A program made the position numbers and the translations under genes. DNA of 64,000 nt, taken from NCBI RefSeq assembly GCF_001427585.1, contig NZ_LMGY01000016.1:437413-501412 (forward strand), given 5' to 3'. Under the pieces are notes generated by a model. It was given only the letters and a program-made list of their open reading frames with translations. It was not told the DNA's origin and searched no databases. The DNA is from Pseudoxanthomonas sp. Root630. Its GTDB lineage: Bacteria; Pseudomonadota; Gammaproteobacteria; Xanthomonadales; Xanthomonadaceae. Shown here piece by piece: positions 28,204 through 34,390 of the stretch. Within the stretch, counting starts at the first letter, position 1. The number at the start of each line of letters is the position of its first letter.

Positions 28204-28296
28204 GGAGAGGTGTCCGAGTGGTTGAAGGAGCACGCCTGGAAAGTGTGTAAGCGTCTAAACCGCGCTTCGGGGGTTCGAATCCCCCTCTCTCCGCCA
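28204..28296 (+). tRNA. tRNA-Ser(GGA)
   Basis: A 93-nt class II tRNA. The acceptor stem GGAGAGG pairs with the 3' TCTCTCC, the anticodon stem-loop is CCTGGAAAGTG with anticodon GGA, there is a long variable arm and a T loop GGTTCGAATCC. CCA is encoded. Its 3' end forms part of attL of the integrative element that follows. Confidence 0.95.
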
Positions 28297-28300
28297 GATT
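28280..28300 (+). repeat. attL core repeat (21 bp)
   Basis: Identical to 34127-34147. It starts in the T-arm 3' strand of tRNA-Ser, covers the acceptor 3' strand and CCA, and ends with GATT. Flanking bases on either side differ from attR, which sets the limits of the core. Confidence 0.9.
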
Positions 28301-28304
28301 ACAC

Positions 28305-28335
28305 AAAACCCCTGTTTTTCAGGGGTTTTGTCGTT
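28305..28335 (+). terminator. Terminator after tRNA-Ser, inside the element
   Basis: A perfect 10-bp stem AAAACCCCTG / CAGGGGTTTT with a TTTTT loop, then GTCGTTTTT. It would end the tRNA transcript and insulate the integrase gene. Confidence 0.88.
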
Positions 28336-28353
28336 TTTGGGAGAGAAACGGCC

Positions 28354-28371
28354 TGGTACATGACTTGGTAC
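28354..28371 (+). promoter_or_regulatory. Paired TGGTAC motifs inside left end
   Basis: TGGTACATGACTTGGTAC: two TGGTAC copies 12 bases apart, 54 bases inside attL and just before the integrase ATG. The same pair with the same 12-base spacing lies 59 bases inside attR. They may be arm-type recombinase binding sites or an operator of the integrase gene. Confidence 0.55.
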
Positions 28372-28375
28372 ATTC

Positions 28376-29956
28376 ATGCGCCTGCCTCGGTATTTGCTGC
28401 TCCGTCCCAGCGGCTACACCTTCCGCCTGGTTATCCCCAAGCACCTGCGCCGCCACTTCGACGGACGCGGCGAGATCCGGCGCAGCCTGCGTACGCATGA
28501 TCCGCGCCTGGCGCACGCATGGTCAGGCGCGTTGTTGCTGGCCTACCATGCGGCCATTGCTCGCGTGGAGAAGACCGGCATGGCGTGGCGGAAAAACGAG
28601 GATGACGAACTGGCGGAAGCGTTGGGCCTGAAAGGCGGGCGCAAGCCGAAAGACTGGAAGGTCACACACGCCGCCTCCGGCATGTCGATGGAAGGCCCGG
28701 ACACTGGCGACAAGGCGGCGGACATGATCGCCGCCCAGGAAGCGGCGGCCTTCCTTGCGAACCTGTACGGCGGGGCCGGGCCGCTTGGCCCACCGGGCCA
28801 GCGCCCGGCCTCCATGACCCTGCCCACGCCGACGCCACCCGGCCCGCCCCCTGGCGTCAAATCGTTCAGCACGGGCGCGGCGGTATCGGCCTGGCTCAAT
28901 GCCGAGCGGCAGAACTTCACCACGCCCACCCGGCGCAAGACCTACGGCAAGTTGAAGACCACGGGCGAGACCTTCGCCACCGTGGTGAAGCAAAGCACCC
29001 GGCTCTACACCCTGGGCCGGAGCGATTGCGGCGCTTTCTATGACCACCTGCAGGCCGGCGGGCTGTCCCGCAAGTCTGCCCAATCCGTCCAGTCCTACCT
29101 CAAGCGGTTTTTCACCTGGGCCATTGCCAGCGGCTACTACCCCGAGGACAAGGCCAATCCGGCGGCGGGCCATATCCGCCTGACCCGGGCGGACAAGGCC
29201 AGCCGGCGCGGCACCGGCTTCCAGGCGTTCAAGACGGAGCAACTCAAGGCCATGTTTGCGCCCGAGGCGTTCGCGGCGTTACCGACGCTCAAAGACCGCT
29301 GGATGGCCGTGTTGGCGCTTTACACCGGGGCCAGGTCAAACGAGTTGGCCCGGTTGGAACTGGTCGATATTGGCCCCGACGAAGACACGGGCATCCCGGT
29401 TTTGGACATCAACGACCTGGCCGAGGACAAGACCACCAAGAGCGCGGCCAGCATTCGCCTGGTGCCGATCCATCCTGACCTGCTGGCCCTGGGCCTGCTG
29501 GCTCGGGTAGAGGCCAGGAAGGCCGCCGGGGAGGCTCGGCTATTCCCCGGCAACCTGCTGACCCAGAACGGCCCCGCCGCGTCCAGCCAGAAAGCCTTTT
29601 TGACGGCCCTGAAAGCGTGGGGCATTGCCCCGCGCGGCAAGGGCCGGATGGGTTTGCATTCTTTCCGGGCCACCGTCATCCAGACGATGACCCGGAAAGG
29701 CGTCGCCCAGGGCTGGCGGGAGCGGTTCGTCGGCCACGAGGCCAGCGAAGGGGTCAGCACCCTGGACACCGACCACGCGGCCACCTACGGGGCCGGCGGC
29801 TCGTCCCTGGAAGCGACCGCCGCCGCCTGCCTGCCGGCTCTGGACTGGGCCGCTGCGGGGGTCATTGACCTGGACGGCCTGCGGCCTCTGCTGGCGGTTG
29901 GCGCGGCCCCGGAGCAGGCGAAGCAGGGACGGCGGCAGGCAGCGCCCACCTCATAG
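28376..29956 (+). CDS. int: Tyrosine recombinase/integrase (recombinase 1)
   Basis: A 526-residue site-specific recombinase. The N-terminal region (RLPRYLLLRPSGYTFRLVIPKHLRRHFDG) is a short DUF6538-type domain with arm-binding character, a Pro/Gly-rich linker covers about residues 135-165, a SAM-like core-binding domain about 165-275, and the catalytic domain follows. Catalytic residues are visible: Arg320 (YTGARSNEL), His428 and Arg431 (LHSFRA), His454 (VGHE) and the nucleophile Tyr471 (HAATYGAG). The ATG at 28376 lies 80 bases from the tRNA 3' end, the usual place of the integrase that moved the element. Confidence 0.92.
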   Translation: MRLPRYLLLRPSGYTFRLVIPKHLRRHFDGRGEIRRSLRTHDPRLAHAWSGALLLAYHAAIARVEKTGMAWRKNEDDELAEALGLKGGRKPKDWKVTHAASGMSMEGPDTGDKAADMIAAQEAAAFLANLYGGAGPLGPPGQRPASMTLPTPTPPGPPPGVKSFSTGAAVSAWLNAERQNFTTPTRRKTYGKLKTTGETFATVVKQSTRLYTLGRSDCGAFYDHLQAGGLSRKSAQSVQSYLKRFFTWAIASGYYPEDKANPAAGHIRLTRADKASRRGTGFQAFKTEQLKAMFAPEAFAALPTLKDRWMAVLALYTGARSNELARLELVDIGPDEDTGIPVLDINDLAEDKTTKSAASIRLVPIHPDLLALGLLARVEARKAAGEARLFPGNLLTQNGPAASSQKAFLTALKAWGIAPRGKGRMGLHSFRATVIQTMTRKGVAQGWRERFVGHEASEGVSTLDTDHAATYGAGGSSLEATAAACLPALDWAAAGVIDLDGLRPLLAVGAAPEQAKQGRRQAAPTS

Positions 29957-30076
29957 GTGGGCAAAGCCAACGGCGGCGCGGGTTTGCGCCGTTTTCGGGC
30001 GCAGAACCTCATAGGGGGCCTCATAGGTGGCGAAACCCAGCCAGGGCGGGGGTTTGCGCCCTTTTCAGGGGCGGAA
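29949..30076 (+). repeat. Two tandem 58-bp imperfect repeats with hairpins
   Basis: Copies at 29949-30006 and 30019-30076, both starting CCTCATAGGTGG and ending with a purine AGAA/GGAA, are separated by the 12-base CCTCATAGGGGG. Each contains a stem-loop followed by TTTTC: GGCGC/GCGCC in the first and GGGCG/CGCCC in the second, with the same GGTTT loop. The stem sequences differ yet still pair. The first copy overlaps the integrase stop. They could be tandem terminators or protein-binding sites. Confidence 0.7.
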
Positions 30077-30426
30077 CCTCACACCTGCGGCCAACACCAT
30101 AGGGTGCGTGTTGTCCATGCTCTATACCGCTCCTGAAAGCCACACCGCCGCCACCCGTTAGCCTGCCCCCGCTTGCGCCGACCCTGCCGCGTTTTGCTTC
30201 ACCGTTCCCGCATCCGTTTTCTGCCTGCTGACCCGCTGACCTGCTCCCTGCCTGCGTCGTCGTTGCCTCGCCGCTGTCGTTTCTGCTCCTGCTTCACCCA
30301 GCAGCCCCGACCCCTGACCCCTTCGCCGCCTGCGTCGTTCAGTTTCGTTTTCTGTTCCTCGAACCCGCACACGCAAACAGCCAAGACCCCACCTAGCCGA
30401 CGCTCCCGCGTTACGTAACCTGGGGT
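30077..30426. other. Gene-free stretch with strong pyrimidine bias
   Basis: No credible gene is seen in this space between the two recombinase genes. From about 30150 to 30360 the plus strand is mainly C and T with very few A, with repeats of CCTGCGTCGT (30251 and 30329). Minus-strand open frames across it are low-complexity and basic and are taken to be by-products of the base bias. Just before the next gene there is a TTACGTAA palindrome (30411-30418). Confidence 0.6.
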
Positions 30427-31902
30427 ATGCCAGAGAAAAACGACCCTGAACGGAGCAAACGCTCCTCCCCATTGTCGGGCGCGCTAGCGTCCGACAATGG
30501 GGGGAGTTTTGCCAGGCAGGAGCGTGAGCGAGTGCCGAAAAGGCAAAACGGGGGCGCAGCCCCCCGCGCCCGGAACGAGAGTGAAGGGCGCTCGCGGGCA
30601 ACGGAGTTGACCGCGCAGGACGCGCCGCCCAAGTATGAACGGGCGCGTCTGGCGGGTGGCTGGGAGGCTGCGCACGCCGGCCCCGTGGCCGAGGCGAAGC
30701 AGTCCGCCCAGCAAGCCGCCGCCGGGTCAGGCAAGCCCTGGACACTGGAAGCCGACAAGCAGACGCGGGCAATCCTCGAGGATTTTCCGGCGCGATCGGT
30801 CAAGGCGGAAACCCTGGCGAAGTATCGGGCCGACTATGACCGGCTGCGGACGCGGGGGGTGTCGCCGCTGGAAGCGGCCACCACCCCGGCCCATTGGCAG
30901 CGGCTGCGGACTGCATGCAGGTACTGCATGGCCGAGGATGTACGACGCTGGCGGGCGGCCAGTGAGCGCGCCCGCAAGGCGGGCGATCTGGACGCCGCCC
31001 AACGCCTGACCACCGAGGCCCACCGCTTGGCGGTGGCCCTGGATGGCTGGTTCTGCCAGCCCCGCACGCGCTTGACCTGGGCGGCCAAGGCGCAAGCCCT
31101 GGCTAAGCAGGGCAAGCGCCCGCCCAGCAAGAGCCGGCGGCGGGACACGCCGCCGGCCCCTGACCTGGCGGTGGCGGCCCTGCTGTTTCCGGCGACCAAG
31201 GGCGGCCCCCCGGTACGGGGGGACACCCTGGCCGCCCGCCATGCCGAACGGCTGGCCCTGTTGGCGCTTACTGGCCTGCGGCCTGCCGAAATGATGGCGG
31301 GCGTCCGGATACGGGCGACCGACCTCGACGGCAGGCCCATGCTCCAGGTGGAAATCAAGGGCGCGAAGGTGGACAACGCGCGCGGCCACCACACCCGCAC
31401 CCTGCTGGTGGAAGCCGCCGGGCCTGCCGCGGAGGCCCTACGGGCTGCCGCAGAAGCCCGAGGCGGAGTCTTCACCCTGGCAACCAGCCAGGCCGACTAC
31501 CGGAGCCTAAATCGGGCCTTGGCCCGGCATCGTCTTTCCTGCTACTCGTTCCGCCACGCCCTCGGGAGCGACCTCAAAGCTTGGATTACCGACCCGGCCA
31601 CGGCCAAGCCGAAGACGGCGGCCAACATCGCCGCCCAGGCGATGGGCCACCGTTCGACCGAGAGCCTGGCGTTCTACGGGACGCGGGCGGGCAGCCGGAA
31701 GGGTGGCCGCCCGCCTATCTGGGCCGTTTCTGCCACCGAGGCCGATTTGATCCGCGAGAAGTCCCCGGCCTACCGGCGCAGCCGTCGCCTGCCGCTGGTG
31801 AGTTTCCCGGCGCGCGGCAGCGCGCCCCCGCCTCCTGCTCCAAAACAACAACCCGCGCCCAGGGCGCGGGTGTTACCGAAGCCGAAGCCGCCGGGGTTCT
31901 GA
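30427..31902 (+). CDS. Tyrosine recombinase-like protein (recombinase 2)
   Basis: A protein of up to 491 residues (start uncertain: ATG 30427 or GTG 30532). The first 100 residues are charged and low-complexity. Residues about 100-220 form a helical core-binding region and 255-425 the catalytic fold: Arg285 (LTGLRPAEM), Arg376-His377 (YSFRHALGSDL), His408 (MGHRS) and Tyr417 (LAFYGT). In box II the usual first His is Tyr373. A Pro-rich basic tail ends PKPKPPGF, whose coding DNA is repeated 1.0 kb downstream. It may help recombinase 1, act at a second site, or resolve dimers of the replicon; the active-site variation leaves its activity open. Confidence 0.78.
   Translation: MPEKNDPERSKRSSPLSGALASDNGGSFARQERERVPKRQNGGAAPRARNESEGRSRATELTAQDAPPKYERARLAGGWEAAHAGPVAEAKQSAQQAAAGSGKPWTLEADKQTRAILEDFPARSVKAETLAKYRADYDRLRTRGVSPLEAATTPAHWQRLRTACRYCMAEDVRRWRAASERARKAGDLDAAQRLTTEAHRLAVALDGWFCQPRTRLTWAAKAQALAKQGKRPPSKSRRRDTPPAPDLAVAALLFPATKGGPPVRGDTLAARHAERLALLALTGLRPAEMMAGVRIRATDLDGRPMLQVEIKGAKVDNARGHHTRTLLVEAAGPAAEALRAAAEARGGVFTLATSQADYRSLNRALARHRLSCYSFRHALGSDLKAWITDPATAKPKTAANIAAQAMGHRSTESLAFYGTRAGSRKGGRPPIWAVSATEADLIREKSPAYRRSRRLPLVSFPARGSAPPPPAPKQQPAPRARVLPKPKPPGF
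30452..30502 (+). promoter_or_regulatory. Nested inverted repeats at the start of recombinase 2
   Basis: A perfect 12-bp inverted repeat, CCCCATTGTCGG (30467-30478) and CCGACAATGGGG (30491-30502), around GCGCGCTAGCGT, immediately preceded by a small hairpin GGAGC/GCTCC (30452-30465). It sits inside the first 25 codons of the longest recombinase 2 frame, so either the gene starts further down (a GTG at 30532 is in frame) or the hairpin lies in coding sequence. Confidence 0.7.
31876..31900 (+). repeat. 25-bp direct repeat, copy 1
   Basis: Starts CCGAAGCCGAAGCCGCC and ends GGGGTTCT; identical to 32893-32917. It codes the last residues of recombinase 2. The two copies bracket the cargo gene at a distance of 1017 bases. 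Confidence 0.9.
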
Positions 31903-31971
31903 TTGTCCGCCCGAAGGGTTCACCGCCGCTGCTGCTTTGGGTACAGTCATGGCACTAGCAAGGGGGAACGC

Positions 31972-32883
31972 ATGGACATACTGCTCAAAGTTGTTCGCTG
32001 GGTGTTGGGCCTGTTTCTTGGGTTTACAGCTCTGGGGGCGCTTTTCACTGGGGCTTTCATCGCCTTTCTGGTCATGGCGTTAGGCGTGTTGGTGATCATT
32101 CCTCCTTCTGGGGCTTGGATCGCTCGTTTCGTCTCGCCGGTAGCGCGCAATGGCGCAGCAATCGGCATTGGGCTTGTTTGCTTCTTTGCTGGTCTGGCTG
32201 TTGCCGTGATCAACTCCGAGCCGTCGAAGTCAGCAGCCGAGCCAGTCGCAACGGTGGCAGGCCAAGCTGCGCCAGCCCCAGCTAGTGCCACTACCCCAAC
32301 GCCAGCACCTGCCACCCCTGCGGCACCTGCCAAGGTGGATGTGAGCAAGAAGATCAGCCCAGACGCGGTGTTTTTGATCGAGGGCGATGGCTGGGACAAG
32401 ACCCGACGCGAATGGGGCAGCGCTGGGGTCAAGCGGATCAATGCCGCCATGCCGAAGGCGGCGGAGAAAGTGGCCCAGTCCGCCAGTTGCGATTACGTGG
32501 AGATAGTAGGGCTCTCGGATCGGGGTAAGCCGAAAAAACAGGCGGTTTTTTACGTCGATTGCAAGAATGGCCAGCGCTTCTACGTCAGCGAAGACGATTT
32601 GAAATCAGACGCCGGCGTCGTGTCCAAGAACGCCAAGACTGCTGCCATTAGCGATGTCACCGCGATCACCGCTTGCGAGGATAGCGTCAAAAGTCAGCTC
32701 AACTTTCCATCGACCTTTGACCGCGACCTGTTGAATACCAGCGTCTACCGCGCGCCCACCGGCAACATTGCTGTCATGTTCACATTCCAGGCGAAGAACG
32801 CGCTGGGGGTAGAGCTTCCCCAGCGGGCCAAATGTGTCATTGACGACACGGGTCTCGAGCCGGCGCAGATCAGCAACAACTGA
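31972..32883 (+). CDS. Cargo membrane protein of unknown function
   Basis: A 303-residue protein; the ATG follows AGGGGGA with good spacing. Two or three membrane helices fill residues about 5-85 (VLGLFLGFTALGALFTGAFIAFLV, GAAIGIGLVCFFAGLAVAV), then an Ala/Pro/Thr linker (about 95-125) and an extracytoplasmic or cytosolic tail of about 180 residues. The tail has two pieces: SCDYVEIVGLSDRG...AVFYVDCKNGQRFYVSEDDL, and a terminal domain ACEDSVKSQLNFPSTFD...YRAPTGNIAVMFTF, in which paired Cys could bond. No function is known. GC is lower and codon choice is less biased than in core genes. It is bracketed by 25-bp direct repeats. Confidence 0.75.
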   Translation: MDILLKVVRWVLGLFLGFTALGALFTGAFIAFLVMALGVLVIIPPSGAWIARFVSPVARNGAAIGIGLVCFFAGLAVAVINSEPSKSAAEPVATVAGQAAPAPASATTPTPAPATPAAPAKVDVSKKISPDAVFLIEGDGWDKTRREWGSAGVKRINAAMPKAAEKVAQSASCDYVEIVGLSDRGKPKKQAVFYVDCKNGQRFYVSEDDLKSDAGVVSKNAKTAAISDVTAITACEDSVKSQLNFPSTFDRDLLNTSVYRAPTGNIAVMFTFQAKNALGVELPQRAKCVIDDTGLEPAQISNN

Positions 32884-32892
32884 TCGACTTTC

Positions 32893-32917
32893 CCGAAGCC
32901 GAAGCCGCCGGGGTTCT
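32893..32917 (+). repeat. 25-bp direct repeat, copy 2
   Basis: Identical to 31876-31900 and located between the cargo stop and the stop of the converging rep gene, reaching into the latter's stop codon. Confidence 0.9.
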
Positions 32918-32938
32918 AGCCCTCGTCGGCTTCGGCTT
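32896..32938. terminator. Long hairpin between cargo and rep genes
   Basis: A perfect 12-bp stem AAGCCGAAGCCG (32896-32907) / CGGCTTCGGCTT (32927-32938) with a 19-base loop. It uses the copy-2 repeat as its left arm and the rep coding end as its right arm. No T run is seen, so its use as a terminator for the converging genes is uncertain. Confidence 0.45.
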
Positions 32939-33506
32939 GCAAGTGACCCTTCGCCTCGTCGATTGGTGCAGGCGACTTCTTGCGAAGTTCCAGCATGAAC
33001 CTGGCCCGGTCGCCGTTGAACGCAACGGCAGGATTGATAAAGACCAGGTTCTGGTGAACGCTGTCGGCGATGACTTCCTTCTTGCGAAGTTCCGCCATGC
33101 CACGGAAAAAGGTCGCGTCACTGAGCGGCTTACCTGTGATTTCCGCCGAGAGCATTTTGGCCGTTTGCGCGTCCATGTAGACCGCGTCTTTCATTGGGCG
33201 TTTCTGGATGGCTCGCAGCAGGATGATGAACATATCGCTCCCTGGCTTATTCAGTTCCATCCACAGCCCGAGGGTCAAGCCGAAAATCTTCACAAACTGC
33301 GTTTCATCCACTTCCTGTAACTGCGCGTAGCGGACTTCCCCGGCCTTTTCTGTGCCGTCTTTCTTGTCCACCAGGATCGCGCTGCTGGTGGCGACCGTCA
33401 GGGCTTTCGTTCGGGTCTTGATGGTCAGATCGCGGGTAAACGGGTTGGTTTCGTAGCGAACAATGCCGCGTCGTTTCGTGGGTTCGGCAAGGGCGGGCTC
33501 GGACAT
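32916..33506 (-). CDS. RepL-like plasmid replication protein
   Basis: A 196-residue protein. Residues about 60-170 have the order of the RepL family (replication proteins of small plasmids such as pE194-type and Gram-negative relatives): FVKIFGLTLGLWMELNKPGSDMF, then a helix-turn-helix-like LSDATFFRGMAELRKKEVI and FINPAVAFNGDRARF, matching the INP...GDR ending of that family. A beta-rich N-terminus (NPFTRDLTIKTRTKALTV) is also usual. The call is by motif reading. The start has a weak ribosome site. The iteron array lies 145 bases upstream, the expected place for an origin. It could instead act as a repressor of the element. Confidence 0.7.
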   Translation of the reverse strand: MSEPALAEPTKRRGIVRYETNPFTRDLTIKTRTKALTVATSSAILVDKKDGTEKAGEVRYAQLQEVDETQFVKIFGLTLGLWMELNKPGSDMFIILLRAIQKRPMKDAVYMDAQTAKMLSAEITGKPLSDATFFRGMAELRKKEVIADSVHQNLVFINPAVAFNGDRARFMLELRKKSPAPIDEAKGHLQAEADEG

Positions 33507-33650
33507 GAGGCGACTTATTGAGAGGCTTACACCTTTCTATCGCTGAGAGTTCACCTGGCAATGGCTGCGCCCTTGATCTTTCAGTAACTGCGAGTTGGTA
33601 CGGCACATTTGAGCGGTGAAGTCTCATTTGCAGAAACCGACATTTGTCTT
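33507..33650. other. Rep upstream region, no gene
   Basis: Gene-free DNA between the rep start and the iterons. It holds two related 19-base stretches 45 bases apart (33533-33551 and 33578-33596; both begin CTTTC and end GAGTT, 13 of 19 positions equal) and a lone TTGGTAC at 33595-33601 like the end motifs. Promoter elements for rep should be here but no clear -35/-10 pair stands out. Confidence 0.45.
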
Positions 33651-33738
33651 TGACCTAGCGGATTTCGCTAGTTGACCTGACGGATTTCGTTAGGTCACTT
33701 GACGATTTTCGTTAGGTGAACTGACTGATTTCGCCAGT
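33651..33738. repeat. Four 22-bp iterons, putative replication origin
   Basis: Four head-to-tail copies of exactly 22 bases (33651, 33673, 33695, 33717) with consensus TGACCTGACG followed by GATTTCGTTAGG. Neighbouring copies 1-2 and 2-3 share 18 of 22 bases, 2-4 share 17. Each has a short inner inverted repeat (CTAGCG/CGCTAG in copy 1) kept roughly by G-T or paired changes. The 22-base spacing puts all copies on nearly the same face of the helix. An AT-rich stretch (33748-33802) follows. Direct repeats next to a Rep gene plus an AT-rich region is the form of an iteron origin. Confidence 0.8.
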
Positions 33739-34050
33739 TGGAGGGGGTCTATTGGTTTGATTTGAATGGGGTTTTTTCTTGCTAAGAAGATAAGAACACT
33801 AAGAGCGGGAGACCCTCACCCGTGCGGCCCTGGTGTTCCACCAGGACGCCCCTCCCCCAGCCGGGGAAGGGGCTGCCTACAACACCACCCCCGCCGGCCC
33901 GCTGCGGCGCTACGCGCCTGGCGGACGCCCCCATGAGGGGGCTGCCGGTTGGCCGCCTTCGGCGGCCTGCTCTCTGGGCCTTTGGCCCTGGCTCTGGGCG
34001 CAGGCGCTTCCGCGCTGCGCCTGTGGGCTGCTAAACTTGCCGGGCGACGC
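33739..34050. other. AT-rich patch then hairpin-dense stretch, no gene
   Basis: 33748-33802 is AT-rich with TTCTTGCTAAGAA. From about 33860 to 34035 there is a run of GC hairpins: CCCCTCCCCCAGCCGGGGAAGGGG, GCCCCCATGAGGGGGC, GCCGCCTTCGGCGGC, GGGCCTTTGGCCC and GCGCAGGCGCTTCCGCGCTGCGC in quick succession. Short open frames across it are low in coding quality. Such clusters are found near plasmid single-strand origins and transfer origins; the role here is not known. Confidence 0.55.
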
Positions 34051-34068
34051 TGGTACGCCAGCTGGTAC
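34051..34068 (+). promoter_or_regulatory. Paired TGGTAC motifs inside right end
   Basis: TGGTACGCCAGCTGGTAC: two TGGTAC copies with 12-base spacing, 59 bases inside attR, matching the pair at 28354-28371. Confidence 0.55.
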
Positions 34069-34126
34069 AAACTCTCACCGGGTTGTTTCTCCCGGAAAAT
34101 AAGGGTTTTGAGGCGTTTTGGGGGTG

Positions 34127-34147
34127 TCCCCCTCTCTCCGCCAGATT
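34127..34147 (+). repeat. attR core repeat (21 bp)
   Basis: Identical to attL at 28280-28300. To its left the tRNA sequence is not continued (only GGGGGTG), so this is a repeat of the tRNA 3' end only; to its right starts chromosomal DNA leading into ffs. Confidence 0.9.
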
Positions 34148-34207
34148 CGATGCATCCCGCCTTGTGGGATGACAACGAACCGCGCTCCGGCGCGGTTTCG
34201 TTTCTAT

Positions 34208-34315
34208 GGTGGCCCCGTCGGCCCCTCGCGACGCTAGGTCGAAAATCCCGCCAGGGCCGGAAGGCAGCAACGGTATCGATCAACGCGGGCGCCGAGGCCA
34301 GCCGGCGGGGCCACC
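34208..34315 (+). ncRNA. ffs: SRP RNA (4.5S)
   Basis: A 108-nt RNA whose ends pair (GGTGGCCCCG... with ...CGGGGCCACC). The conserved domain IV core is present: CCAGGGCCGGAAGGCAGCAA with the GGAA tetraloop and asymmetric loop bound by Ffh. In related genomes it lies close to dnaX; here the integrative element lies between them. Followed by GCCTTTTC. Confidence 0.93.
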
Positions 34316-34390
34316 GCCTTTTCGGGCAATGACCCTTCATTCCCCACGGCAATTGCGATGGCAATTCCGGGCCCTGCCGCGCACGCGACG

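Larger units (their letters stand above)
28280..34147 (+). mobile_element. Integrative element at tRNA-Ser, plasmid-like
   Basis: About 5.85 kb bounded by a perfect 21-bp direct repeat (28280-28300 and 34127-34147) that is the 3' end of tRNA-Ser(GGA) plus five bases. In between: tyrosine recombinase 1 next to attL, recombinase 2, a cargo membrane protein, a RepL-like replication protein on the other strand, a four-copy 22-bp iteron array, and a hairpin-rich stretch before attR. The element separates tRNA-Ser from the SRP RNA gene. No relaxase, coupling protein, phage structural or lysis gene is visible, so transfer would need help from another element. The tRNA is left intact. Confidence 0.88.

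Noticed and set aside
30158..30772. Minus-strand frame opposite the start of recombinase 2
   Set aside because: Basic low-complexity product with no family, covering a pyrimidine-rich tract and the palindrome; taken as a by-product of base bias.
33651..33738. Short regular repeats that might be a CRISPR array
   Set aside because: The 22-bp units are directly adjacent with no spacers, and no cas genes are present; iterons fit better.
33822..34034. Small plus-strand frame in the hairpin region
   Set aside because: Composition follows the GC hairpins, with no ribosome site and no protein-like pattern.
28280..34147. Conjugative element with relaxase or type IV secretion genes
   Set aside because: No relaxase, coupling protein or VirB-type gene can be seen between the att repeats.
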